NCBI GenBank assembly: GCA_005791165.1
Contig: SXXW01000030.1
Span: 111,312-175,311 of the forward strand
DNA: 64,000 nt
Origin: Cytophagaceae bacterium
GTDB lineage: Bacteria > Bacteroidota > Bacteroidia > Cytophagales > Spirosomataceae
Direction of reading: 5' to 3'
In this document: in pieces, positions 52,947 to 59,721 of the stretch
Layout: the number at the start of each line of letters is the position of its first letter
How positions within the stretch are numbered: the stretch's first letter is position 1
The notes under the pieces: model-generated
Told to the model about the DNA's origin: nothing
Seen by the model: the letters and a program-made list of their open reading frames with translations, nothing else
The model's database searches: none
Translations under genes and position numbers: made by a program

Positions 52947-53972
52947 ATGTCTCAGGCCTCCAAGGTATTAATTATTCAAACTGCCTTTTTAGGAGATGCT
53001 GTTTTGATTACTTCTTTGTTGGAGAAAATTAGGGTTGAAAGTCCATCGTCAACGACACATTTATTGGTCAGAAAGGGATTAGAAGGTATTTTTAAAGCCT
53101 ATCCACATGATAATTTAGGCCAAGTGTGGACTTATGACAAAAGTAATAAGCTGAAATCATGGTTGACTTTGCGAAATGAATTAACGAAGGAAAAATTTGA
53201 TCAAGTTTTTGTAGCCCAACGGTTTTTTGGCATGGGGCTTTTGAGCATTTCGATAGGTGCTAAAAAAGTGGTCGGTTTTGATAAAAATCCACTTTCCATG
53301 TTTTTCGATGAAAAAGTGACGCATGAATTTGGCCATGGAAAACATGAAAAGGAACGAAATACTCAATTACTAACTTCATGGCTGGGTGGCGCATTGCATA
53401 AGCCATATTTGAATGCTAGCCATTTAAATAATTTTCAAGTCGATTTACAAGCCAAAAAATACCTAGCTATTTCTCCCGGTTCTGTATGGGAAACCAAGCG
53501 ATTCCCCGTTCACAAATGGATCGAATTTATTCGTTTATTGCCCTTAGATCAGGAAATAGTTTTAATGGGTTCTGCGTCTGAAAAACATCTTTCAGATGAA
53601 ATTGAGAATGCTCTTGAGGGATCGGGTCGGCACATACACAATGCCTGCGGTCGATTTAATTTACAGGAGGCTATCGCTGTATACCAACAAAGCCTAATGA
53701 GTTTCGTAAATGATTCAGGTCCTTTGCATATATGTTCAGCCTTGAATACTCCTACCGTGGCTATTTTTTGTTCGACTATTCCAGCTTTTGGTTTTGGGCC
53801 TTTGGCTGAACGGCATAAAATCATTGAGGTGAAGGAGAAACTCGCATGTAGGCCATGTGGGGATCATGGAAAGAAATCATGCCCAGAAGTTCATTTTAAT
53901 TGCGCAAATTCAGTTGACGTGCAAGAAATGTTCCAAGCCTATCAGGCTTTTTTAGCCTCTGGAAGCAAGTAA
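52947..53972 (+). CDS. glycosyltransferase family 9 (heptosyltransferase-like)
   Basis: 341 residues, GT-B fold: N-terminal IIQTAFLGDAVLITSLLEKI (GT9 start), AISPGSVWETKRFPVHKWIEFI with the Lys/Arg contacting ADP-sugar, and FVNDSGPLHICSALNTPTVAIF. A C-terminal CRPCGDHGKKSCP has Cys residues typical of Bacteroidota GT9. Likely adds a core sugar to lipid A/LPS; the sugar is not known. Its end overlaps the convergent pyrB by 21 bp. Confidence 0.88.
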   Translation: MSQASKVLIIQTAFLGDAVLITSLLEKIRVESPSSTTHLLVRKGLEGIFKAYPHDNLGQVWTYDKSNKLKSWLTLRNELTKEKFDQVFVAQRFFGMGLLSISIGAKKVVGFDKNPLSMFFDEKVTHEFGHGKHEKERNTQLLTSWLGGALHKPYLNASHLNNFQVDLQAKKYLAISPGSVWETKRFPVHKWIEFIRLLPLDQEIVLMGSASEKHLSDEIENALEGSGRHIHNACGRFNLQEAIAVYQQSLMSFVNDSGPLHICSALNTPTVAIFCSTIPAFGFGPLAERHKIIEVKEKLACRPCGDHGKKSCPEVHFNCANSVDVQEMFQAYQAFLASGSK

Positions 53973-54869
53973 ATAGAGCACCGCCATCCGAATAGCCACC
54001 CCGTTTTCTACTTGGTCTAAGATAATGGAATGTGGTGAATCAGCTGCATCTGAACTTAATTCCACTCCACGGTTGATCGGTCCAGGGTGCATTAATATAA
54101 TTTCTTTAGGAAGTTCATCCAACATTTTACGAGTGATTCCGAACGATTGAGCGTATTCACGTAAGCTCGGGAAATATTTAATTTGTTGGCGTTCCAATTG
54201 TATCCTCAACACATTTGCGGCATCGCACCAAGCTAATGTACTTTTGACATCATGTGAAACTTCGACACCTAAGGATTGAATATGTTTAGGAATCAGCGTA
54301 CTGGGGCCACAAAGTCGGACTTCTGCCCCTTGTTTTTTAAGAGCATAAATATTAGAAAGTGCCACTCGGGAGTGCAGAATATCCCCAATAATCGCTATTT
54401 TTTTACCTGCTAAATCGCCTAATTTTTCTCGTAGGGAATAAGTATCTAAAAGTGCTTGTGTCGGATGCTCGTGCGTACCGTCACCGGCATTGATGATATT
54501 TGCTTTAATGTGTTTGGCTAGGTAATGTGGAGCGCCCGGACTGGCATGTCGCATGACAATCATGTCCACCTTCATCGCCAGGATGTTGTTGACCGTATCT
54601 AATAGGGTTTCTCCTTTTTTTACAGAGGACCCGGAAGCTGAGAAATTGATGGTATCGGCTGATAATCGTTTTTCGGCTAGCTCAAAAGATAATCGGGTGC
54701 GCGTCGAGTTTTCGAAAAATACATTGGCAATCGTTACATCACGCAGGGAAGGAACTTTTTTAATCGGTCTATTGAGAACCTCTTTGAATTCCTTGGCCGT
54801 TTTAACAATTAGGTCAATGGATTCGGCATCTAAATCTTTAATTCCTAATAAGTGTGGCGATGTTAACAT
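53952..54869 (-). CDS. pyrB: aspartate carbamoyltransferase catalytic subunit
   Basis: 305 residues. Carbamoyl-phosphate loop FFENSTRTRLSFELA (about 51-65), HPTQALLD, LRIQLERQ and MHPGPINRG are all present. Condenses carbamoyl phosphate with aspartate in pyrimidine synthesis. Starts 6 bp after the pyrR stop, giving a pyrR-pyrB operon; no pyrI follows, so regulation is through PyrR. Confidence 0.95.
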   Translation of the reverse strand: MLTSPHLLGIKDLDAESIDLIVKTAKEFKEVLNRPIKKVPSLRDVTIANVFFENSTRTRLSFELAEKRLSADTINFSASGSSVKKGETLLDTVNNILAMKVDMIVMRHASPGAPHYLAKHIKANIINAGDGTHEHPTQALLDTYSLREKLGDLAGKKIAIIGDILHSRVALSNIYALKKQGAEVRLCGPSTLIPKHIQSLGVEVSHDVKSTLAWCDAANVLRIQLERQQIKYFPSLREYAQSFGITRKMLDELPKEIILMHPGPINRGVELSSDAADSPHSIILDQVENGVAIRMAVLYLLASRG

Positions 54870-54875
54870 ATTTCT

Positions 54876-55412
54876 TTATTGGGTAATTAACCAAATTTTA
54901 TCTGCTTCATGTCCTTGTTCAGTCCATTCCACTAATACTTTTTCCGTGGTCAACGTATTGACACTTTTACCAATATAATCTGGGTGAATGGGTAAATCTC
55001 GGCTATATATTCGATCGATCAGTACGCAAAGTTCTACTTTGGCGGGACGGCCAAATGCATTTAGGGCATCCATAGCCGCTCGGACCATTCGGCCAGTAGC
55101 GAGTACATCATCGACTAAAATAACACGTTTATTTTCGACTAAAAAGGGTATTTCGGTTGAGTTGGGTGATAAAGGATCTCCTCTTCTAAAGTCGTCTCGA
55201 TAGAATGTCGCGTCTATTTTTCCTAAAGCTGGGGGATTTTCTAAGTGCTTGCTTAATTCAGCCGCGATCCTTTCAGCAAAAAAGATGCCTCTTGGTTGTA
55301 AACCTAAGATAACAGTCTCAGTTCCGTCTATTTGATTTTCAATAAGCTCTTGGCATAACCTTGAGATGGTTATTTCCAACAATGGGCTTGATAAAATCAG
55401 CTTGCGAGTCAT
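54876..55412 (-). CDS. pyrR: PyrR bifunctional regulator/uracil phosphoribosyltransferase
   Basis: 178 residues. PRPP-binding loop VILVDDVLATGRMVRAAMDAL, GLQPRGIFFAERIA and RIYSRDLPIHPDYIGK fit PyrR. It binds pyr mRNA in a UMP-dependent manner in Firmicutes and usually has uracil phosphoribosyltransferase activity; whether it attenuates in Bacteroidota is an open question. No obvious anti-terminator fold was seen in front of pyrR, and the -7 box implies a leaderless mRNA. Confidence 0.9.
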   Translation of the reverse strand: MTRKLILSSPLLEITISRLCQELIENQIDGTETVILGLQPRGIFFAERIAAELSKHLENPPALGKIDATFYRDDFRRGDPLSPNSTEIPFLVENKRVILVDDVLATGRMVRAAMDALNAFGRPAKVELCVLIDRIYSRDLPIHPDYIGKSVNTLTTEKVLVEWTEQGHEADKIWLITQ

Positions 55413-55417
55413 TGCTG

Positions 55418-55425
55418 CAAAGGTA
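55418..55425 (-). promoter_or_regulatory. pyrR -7 box, leaderless
   Basis: CAAAGGTA on plus is TACCTTTG on minus; it ends 5 nt before the pyrR ATG, so transcription would start at or beside the A of the start codon. CAA at 55441-55443 gives a TTG -33 at 15-nt spacing. Confidence 0.5.
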
Positions 55426-55446
55426 TTAAAATTTTCTGAGCAATTA

Positions 55447-55989
55447 TTAATTAAATATTGTCTCGTTTAAATCAAATAGAGGCAACAATTGGTCTTTATC
55501 TGAGATAATCGGGTTTTCATGGGTCCAATCAATGGCTAAATTAGGGTCATTCCAACGAATACCTGACTCTGCCCCTTTATTCCAAAAATCAGTACATTTA
55601 TAAACAAATATCGTCTCTTCTAAGGCGATAAATCCATGCGCAAATCCAGGCGGAACATAGAGCATATTGCCCTTATCTGCATCTAATTCGTATTTTTCAT
55701 GCTGCCCGAAGGTCGGCGAACTTCTGCGCAGGTCAACGATCACGTCAATTACCTTTCCCGTCATGCAACGAACTAATTTGCCTTGTGCATGGGGGGCCTT
55801 TTGAAAATGCAAACCACGAACAACACCAGCGATCGAAAAGGAGTAATTATCTTGAACAAAATTTTCTGAAATCCCATTGGCCGAAAATAAATTTTGGTTG
55901 TAGGACTCATAAAAATGTCCTCTTTCGTCAAAAAATTTCGTTGGAACGCATTCAATTACTCCAGGGAGTTGGTGTTTAATAAATTGCAT
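55447..55989 (-). CDS. rfbC: dTDP-4-dehydrorhamnose 3,5-epimerase
   Basis: 180-residue cupin. FFDERGHFYESYNQ, VRGLHFQKAPHAQGKLVRC with catalytic His, GKVIDVIVDLRRSSPTFG, and PPGFAHGFIALEE. It makes dTDP-4-keto-L-rhamnose for surface glycans. The other rml genes are not in the window. 34 bp separate it from pyrR, which has its own -7 box in that gap. Confidence 0.93.
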   Translation of the reverse strand: MQFIKHQLPGVIECVPTKFFDERGHFYESYNQNLFSANGISENFVQDNYSFSIAGVVRGLHFQKAPHAQGKLVRCMTGKVIDVIVDLRRSSPTFGQHEKYELDADKGNMLYVPPGFAHGFIALEETIFVYKCTDFWNKGAESGIRWNDPNLAIDWTHENPIISDKDQLLPLFDLNETIFN

Positions 55990-56102
55990 AGAATCAGGTA
56001 ATTTTGGCTAACCTTTGTTTGATTTTGCTTAGGAAAGACCTTTATTTGTGTCAAAATTATTGATATTTAGGCATTAATACAAAGCCTTCTTTTCAAAACG
56101 AC

Positions 56103-56930
56103 ATGAATTCAATTCAATTAGTTCAACAAATCGAATCAAAGGGGTCTTTTTTATGCGTAGGCTTAGATTCTGATCCTCGATTAATTCCGTCAACTTTCCA
56201 AAAAGAATCAGATCCGATTTTTGCTTTTAATAAAGCGGTGATCGACGCCACGGAGAAATATGCGGTGGCTTATAAACCTAATATTGCCTTTTATGAGGCT
56301 TTGGGGCCCAAAGGCTGGGAAAGTTTGCAGAAGACGATGGATTATATTCCTAAAAATGTTTTTACGATTGCCGATGCGAAGCGTGGGGATATTGGAAATA
56401 CGGCCTTGAAGTATGCGCAAACATTTTTTGAACCTGCGTCGAGTGGCTTTAATTTTGATTCCATTACCATAGCGCCCTATATGGGAGAAGATTCGGTGAC
56501 TCCATTTTTAAGTTTTGAAGATAAGTGGGTGATTTTATTGGCTTTAACTTCAAATCTAGGAAGTCAAGATTTTCAATTGATCCGTGATGAAAATAATATA
56601 CCGCTTTATGAGCACGTGATGCGTAAGGCGATGGAGTGGGGGGACGCGGACCAATTAATGTTTGTGATTGGGGCGACGCGAACGGAATATTTAAAACATG
56701 TTCGTCAGATCGCTCCGGATCACTTTTTTTTAGTTCCTGGGGTTGGAGCTCAGGGGGGCAGTTTGGAAGATGTGGCTAAATATGCCATGAATTCGAGGGT
56801 GGGTTTGCTAGTCAATTCCTCTAGGGGCATTATCTATGCGGGAGATGATACCTCGGTTTCAGCGGCGAGAGAAGCTAAGAAAATCAAAGAAGAAATGAGT
56901 CAGTATTTAGATCAGTATTGGATAAAATAA
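56103..56930 (+). CDS. pyrF: orotidine 5'-phosphate decarboxylase (type 2)
   Basis: 275 residues, the longer bacterial type. VGLDSDPRLIP, AYKPNIAFYEALG, the catalytic TIADAKRGDIGNTA, and PGVGAQGGSLEDVAKY near the phosphate-binding end. Converts OMP to UMP, the last step of de novo pyrimidine synthesis; near pyrB/pyrR but on the opposite strand. Confidence 0.95.
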   Translation: MNSIQLVQQIESKGSFLCVGLDSDPRLIPSTFQKESDPIFAFNKAVIDATEKYAVAYKPNIAFYEALGPKGWESLQKTMDYIPKNVFTIADAKRGDIGNTALKYAQTFFEPASSGFNFDSITIAPYMGEDSVTPFLSFEDKWVILLALTSNLGSQDFQLIRDENNIPLYEHVMRKAMEWGDADQLMFVIGATRTEYLKHVRQIAPDHFFLVPGVGAQGGSLEDVAKYAMNSRVGLLVNSSRGIIYAGDDTSVSAAREAKKIKEEMSQYLDQYWIK

Positions 56931-56933
56931 ATT

Positions 56934-57341
56934 ATGGAATTAGGCATAGGAACACCCGCATTATTGTTTTCAACGGTTTCATTGTTGATGATTGCCTTTA
57001 CAAATCGATTTATGTCGATGGCCTCTTTAATCCGAGGATTGCATGAAAAGTTTCAGCAGAATCCTGCTGAATCTATTTTAAAACAGATACAAAATTTACG
57101 TTTACGGATGACTTTGATTCAATACATGCAGATTATAGCCATAATTAGTTTGATTTTAAGTGTGATATGCATGTTTTTATTGTTCATGAATGAGCAGTTA
57201 ATTGCTCGCTGGTTTTTTGGATTGGGTTTATTGGGAATGAGTATTGCCTTAGGATTGAGTGCGTGGGAAATCACGATTTCCACCAAGGCTCTGGAGGTTG
57301 AATTGTCGGATATGGAAGATGTTCTTGGAAAACATCACTAA
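56934..57341 (+). CDS. DUF2721 membrane protein
   Basis: 135 residues with hydrophobic helices at about 5-25 (TPALLFSTVSLLMIAFTN), 58-84 (LIQYMQIIAIISLILSV) and 88-112 (FFGLGLLGMSIALGLSAWEI), and a charged loop ending in NLRLRMTL. This pattern fits DUF2721, a family of unknown function. 3 bp after pyrF, so co-transcribed. Confidence 0.8.
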   Translation: MELGIGTPALLFSTVSLLMIAFTNRFMSMASLIRGLHEKFQQNPAESILKQIQNLRLRMTLIQYMQIIAIISLILSVICMFLLFMNEQLIARWFFGLGLLGMSIALGLSAWEITISTKALEVELSDMEDVLGKHH

Positions 57342-57385
57342 TTTAAAATATATACTAATTGTATTTTAAAATATGAAATATTTAC

Positions 57386-57393
57386 TATTTTTG
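57386..57393 (+). promoter_or_regulatory. -7 box of candidate small RNA
   Basis: TATTTTTG, exact consensus, in an AT-rich gap; TTG at 57359-57361 gives a loose -33 at 24-nt spacing. Confidence 0.45.
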
Positions 57394-57398
57394 TGTAC

Positions 57399-57487
57399 AA
57401 AATTGATGTAAAAACCGAAAGGTTACAAAAATACTACTTAGGCGGATTGAATAAAGGCTCGGAATTTTTCTGAGTCTTTATTGTTTT
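57399..57487 (+). ncRNA. candidate small RNA, about 90 nt
   Basis: Between pyrF-DUF2721 and the convergent glgB there is a promoter box (57386-57393), a AACC-GAAA-GGTT tetraloop hairpin (57413-57424), an unpaired stretch, then a 10-bp terminator stem ending in T-rich sequence. No open frame of note: the only ATG is followed at once by a stop. It could instead be only the 3' end of the pyrF operon. Confidence 0.4.
57452..57487 (+). terminator. plus-strand-specific terminator
   Basis: AAAGGCTCGG pairs with CTGAGTCTTT through two G-U wobbles that only work in plus-strand RNA (they become A-C mismatches on minus), with a 7-nt loop and TTGTTTT following. Confidence 0.6.
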
Positions 57488-59384
57488 AGGCCTTTAATAA
57501 TACGGCAGAAAGGGGAGGAAGGTTGATCGAAATGGAGAATGCTTTTCCTTGCCAATTGATTTCTTCGGTCATGACGGCGCCCGAAATTGGATAATCGCTA
57601 CCCCCGTAAATTCCTTGATCTGAATTGAAAATCACTTTCCAAACTCCGGGTAGAGGCACTCCGATTCGATAGTTTTCTCTTGGAATAGGAGTTAGGTTAA
57701 GGATGGCGATGATTTGTTGCTTTGCTGTATCTCCCTTTCTTAAAAAACTGATGACGGTATTTGCTTGATCATTTCCTTCGATCCATTCAAAGCCGTCATA
57801 GTCAAATTGTTTTCTGTGTAAAGCTGGCTCTTCTTTGTACAGTTTATTCAGTGCTTTAACAGTATTTTGAATGCCTTGATGTGCGGGTAACTCGCTTAAA
57901 TGCCAATCGATACTTTGATCGTGATTCCACTCATTGATTTGCCCAAATTCACCCCCTTGGAAGATTAATTTCGTGCCAGGGTGCATAAATTGTTCGCTAA
58001 AAAGCAATCGGAGGTTGGCCAATTTTTGCCAATCGTCACCTGGCATTTTTTGCAGCAAAGCCCCTTTTCCATAGACTACTTCATCGTGAGAAAGGGGAAG
58101 GCAAAAGTTTTCGGCAAAAGCATATATTAATGAAAATGTTAATTCATTTAGGTGGTGTTGGCGATAAATGGGGTCTTTTTGGAAAAACCGAATGGAATCA
58201 TTCATCCAACCCATCATCCATTTTTGGCTAAATCCTAGGCCTCCATGGTGCACGGGTTTGGTGACTCCTGGATAGCTGGTGGATTCTTCGGCAATCATTT
58301 GGATGTCGGGAAATTCAGCAAATAAATGCGAGTTAAGATCCTGTAAAAATGAGATGGAATCTAGGTTATGGTTTCCTCCGAGGGCATTAGGTTCCCATTC
58401 ACCTTCATTTCGAGAATAATCTAAGTAGAGCATGGAGGCCACTGCATCTACGCGAAGGCCATCGATGTGGTAACGATCAAGCCAAAAAGCGGCATTGGAA
58501 AGTAAAAAGCTTCGAACTTCATTTTTTCCGTAATCGAAAATATAGGATTTCCAGTCGGGATGATAGCCCTTTTTAGGATCAGCATGTTCGAATAAACAGG
58601 TTCCGTCAAAATTATGAAGGCCATGGTCATCCCCCGGAAAGTGGGAGGGAACCCAATCTAAAATGACCCCTATATTAGCCTCATGTAGCTTTTCGACTAA
58701 ATTCATAAAGGCTTGTGGATCTCCAAATCTAGAGGAAGGCGCAAAATAACCGGTAATTTGGTAGCCCCAAGATGGCGCGTAGGGATGTTCCATGATGGGC
58801 ATAAATTCCACGTGGGTGAAGCCCATTTCTTTCACATAGGCCACTAGCTTATGGCTGATGTCCTCATAAGACAGGTATTGATTGTCCAATGTTTTTTGCC
58901 AAGAGCCTAAATGTACTTCATAAATGGACATAGGTGATTGCAGGCTATTGTAAGTTGGCCTATTTTTCATCCAAGACTGGTCTTTCCATTCTTTATACGT
59001 ATTCCAAACGATGCTAGCCGTTTTGGGAGGTGTTTCACAATAAAGACCAAAGGGGTCAAGTTTTTCTAGATATTCCCCTGATTTTGTTTTTATCCCAAAT
59101 TTATAGGTTTCTCCTGTGTGTACGTGGGGAATAAACCCTTCATAGATTCCGGAGGAGTCCCAACGAGGAAATAGGGTATGTGATTCTTTATCCCAAACAT
59201 TAAAGTTGCCCAGCACATGCACCGATTGCGCATTAGGTGCCCAAACGGCGAAAAATGTTCCATTTACGCTCTCATGTATGATTTCAAAAGCCCCTAATTT
59301 TTCGTAAAGCCTTGAGTGCTTGCCGTGTAGAAAAAGGGAAATATCGAAATCACTAAGAAGGGAATGGGGAAGAACTTGGGACAT
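57486..59384 (-). CDS. glgB: 1,4-alpha-glucan branching enzyme
   Basis: 632 residues. N-terminal CBM48 (about 20-115, GTFFAVWAPNAQSVHVLGNF), then a GH13 barrel: VILDWVPSHFPGDDHGL, DGLRVDAVASMLYLDYSR with the nucleophile Asp, MIAEEST with the acid/base Glu, and LPLSHDEVVYGKG. C-terminal all-beta domain follows. It makes alpha-1,6 branches in glycogen. No glgA/glgC adjacent, so monocistronic. Confidence 0.96.
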   Translation of the reverse strand: MSQVLPHSLLSDFDISLFLHGKHSRLYEKLGAFEIIHESVNGTFFAVWAPNAQSVHVLGNFNVWDKESHTLFPRWDSSGIYEGFIPHVHTGETYKFGIKTKSGEYLEKLDPFGLYCETPPKTASIVWNTYKEWKDQSWMKNRPTYNSLQSPMSIYEVHLGSWQKTLDNQYLSYEDISHKLVAYVKEMGFTHVEFMPIMEHPYAPSWGYQITGYFAPSSRFGDPQAFMNLVEKLHEANIGVILDWVPSHFPGDDHGLHNFDGTCLFEHADPKKGYHPDWKSYIFDYGKNEVRSFLLSNAAFWLDRYHIDGLRVDAVASMLYLDYSRNEGEWEPNALGGNHNLDSISFLQDLNSHLFAEFPDIQMIAEESTSYPGVTKPVHHGGLGFSQKWMMGWMNDSIRFFQKDPIYRQHHLNELTFSLIYAFAENFCLPLSHDEVVYGKGALLQKMPGDDWQKLANLRLLFSEQFMHPGTKLIFQGGEFGQINEWNHDQSIDWHLSELPAHQGIQNTVKALNKLYKEEPALHRKQFDYDGFEWIEGNDQANTVISFLRKGDTAKQQIIAILNLTPIPRENYRIGVPLPGVWKVIFNSDQGIYGGSDYPISGAVMTEEINWQGKAFSISINLPPLSAVLLKA

Positions 59385-59462
59385 AAAGGCTTCTAAATCA
59401 ATTGTTAGGCTAAAATAGCGAAATTAAATTAGATTTATTATGTATTTATTTTAAAGTACTAT

Positions 59463-59493
59463 TTTGAATCTTTAGCAAAAACTTCTACCTTTG
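59463..59493 (+). promoter_or_regulatory. tRNA-Glu promoter (consensus -33/-7)
   Basis: TTTG at 59463-59466, a 19-nt spacer, then TACCTTTG at 59486-59493, an ideal Bacteroidota promoter, 19 bp before the mature tRNA. Confidence 0.75.
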
Positions 59494-59512
59494 TGCCACC
59501 AAATTCAGATTT

Positions 59513-59587
59513 GGTCCGTTCGTCTAGGGGTTAGGACACGTCCCTTTCACGGATGAAACACGGGTTCGATTCCCGTACGGACTACCA
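59513..59587 (+). tRNA. tRNA-Glu (anticodon TTC)
   Basis: Cloverleaf: acceptor GGTCCGT/ACGGACT (first pair G-U), D-arm GTCTAGGGGTTAGGAC, anticodon arm CGTCC-CTTTCAC-GGATG with TTC, T-arm CACGGGTTCGATTCCCGT, discriminator A and encoded CCA. Single copy here, with its own promoter and terminator. Confidence 0.95.
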
Positions 59588-59621
59588 GAAACCACTCAGG
59601 ACGAGTGGTTTCTTTTATTTT
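59588..59621 (+). terminator. tRNA-Glu terminator
   Basis: Stem GAAACCACTC/GAGTGGTTTC with a five-base loop then TTTTATTTT, directly after the CCA end. Confidence 0.85.
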
Positions 59622-59627
59622 ACGGGG

Positions 59628-59653
59628 GTGGTAGCAGAAGTGGTAGCACGAGA
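59628..59653. repeat. GTGGTAGCA tandem motif downstream of tRNA-Glu
   Basis: Two GTGGTAGCA units 12 bp apart (59628-59636 and 59640-59648). Short direct repeats just beyond a tRNA can be integrase-binding remnants of an integrated element; no integrase gene is present in the window. Confidence 0.3.
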
Positions 59654-59721
59654 GGGGTTTTTGAATGAAATGTTGGTTTGTTTAAATTTAAACGAAGTCT
59701 AAGATTTCAGATGACTAACGA

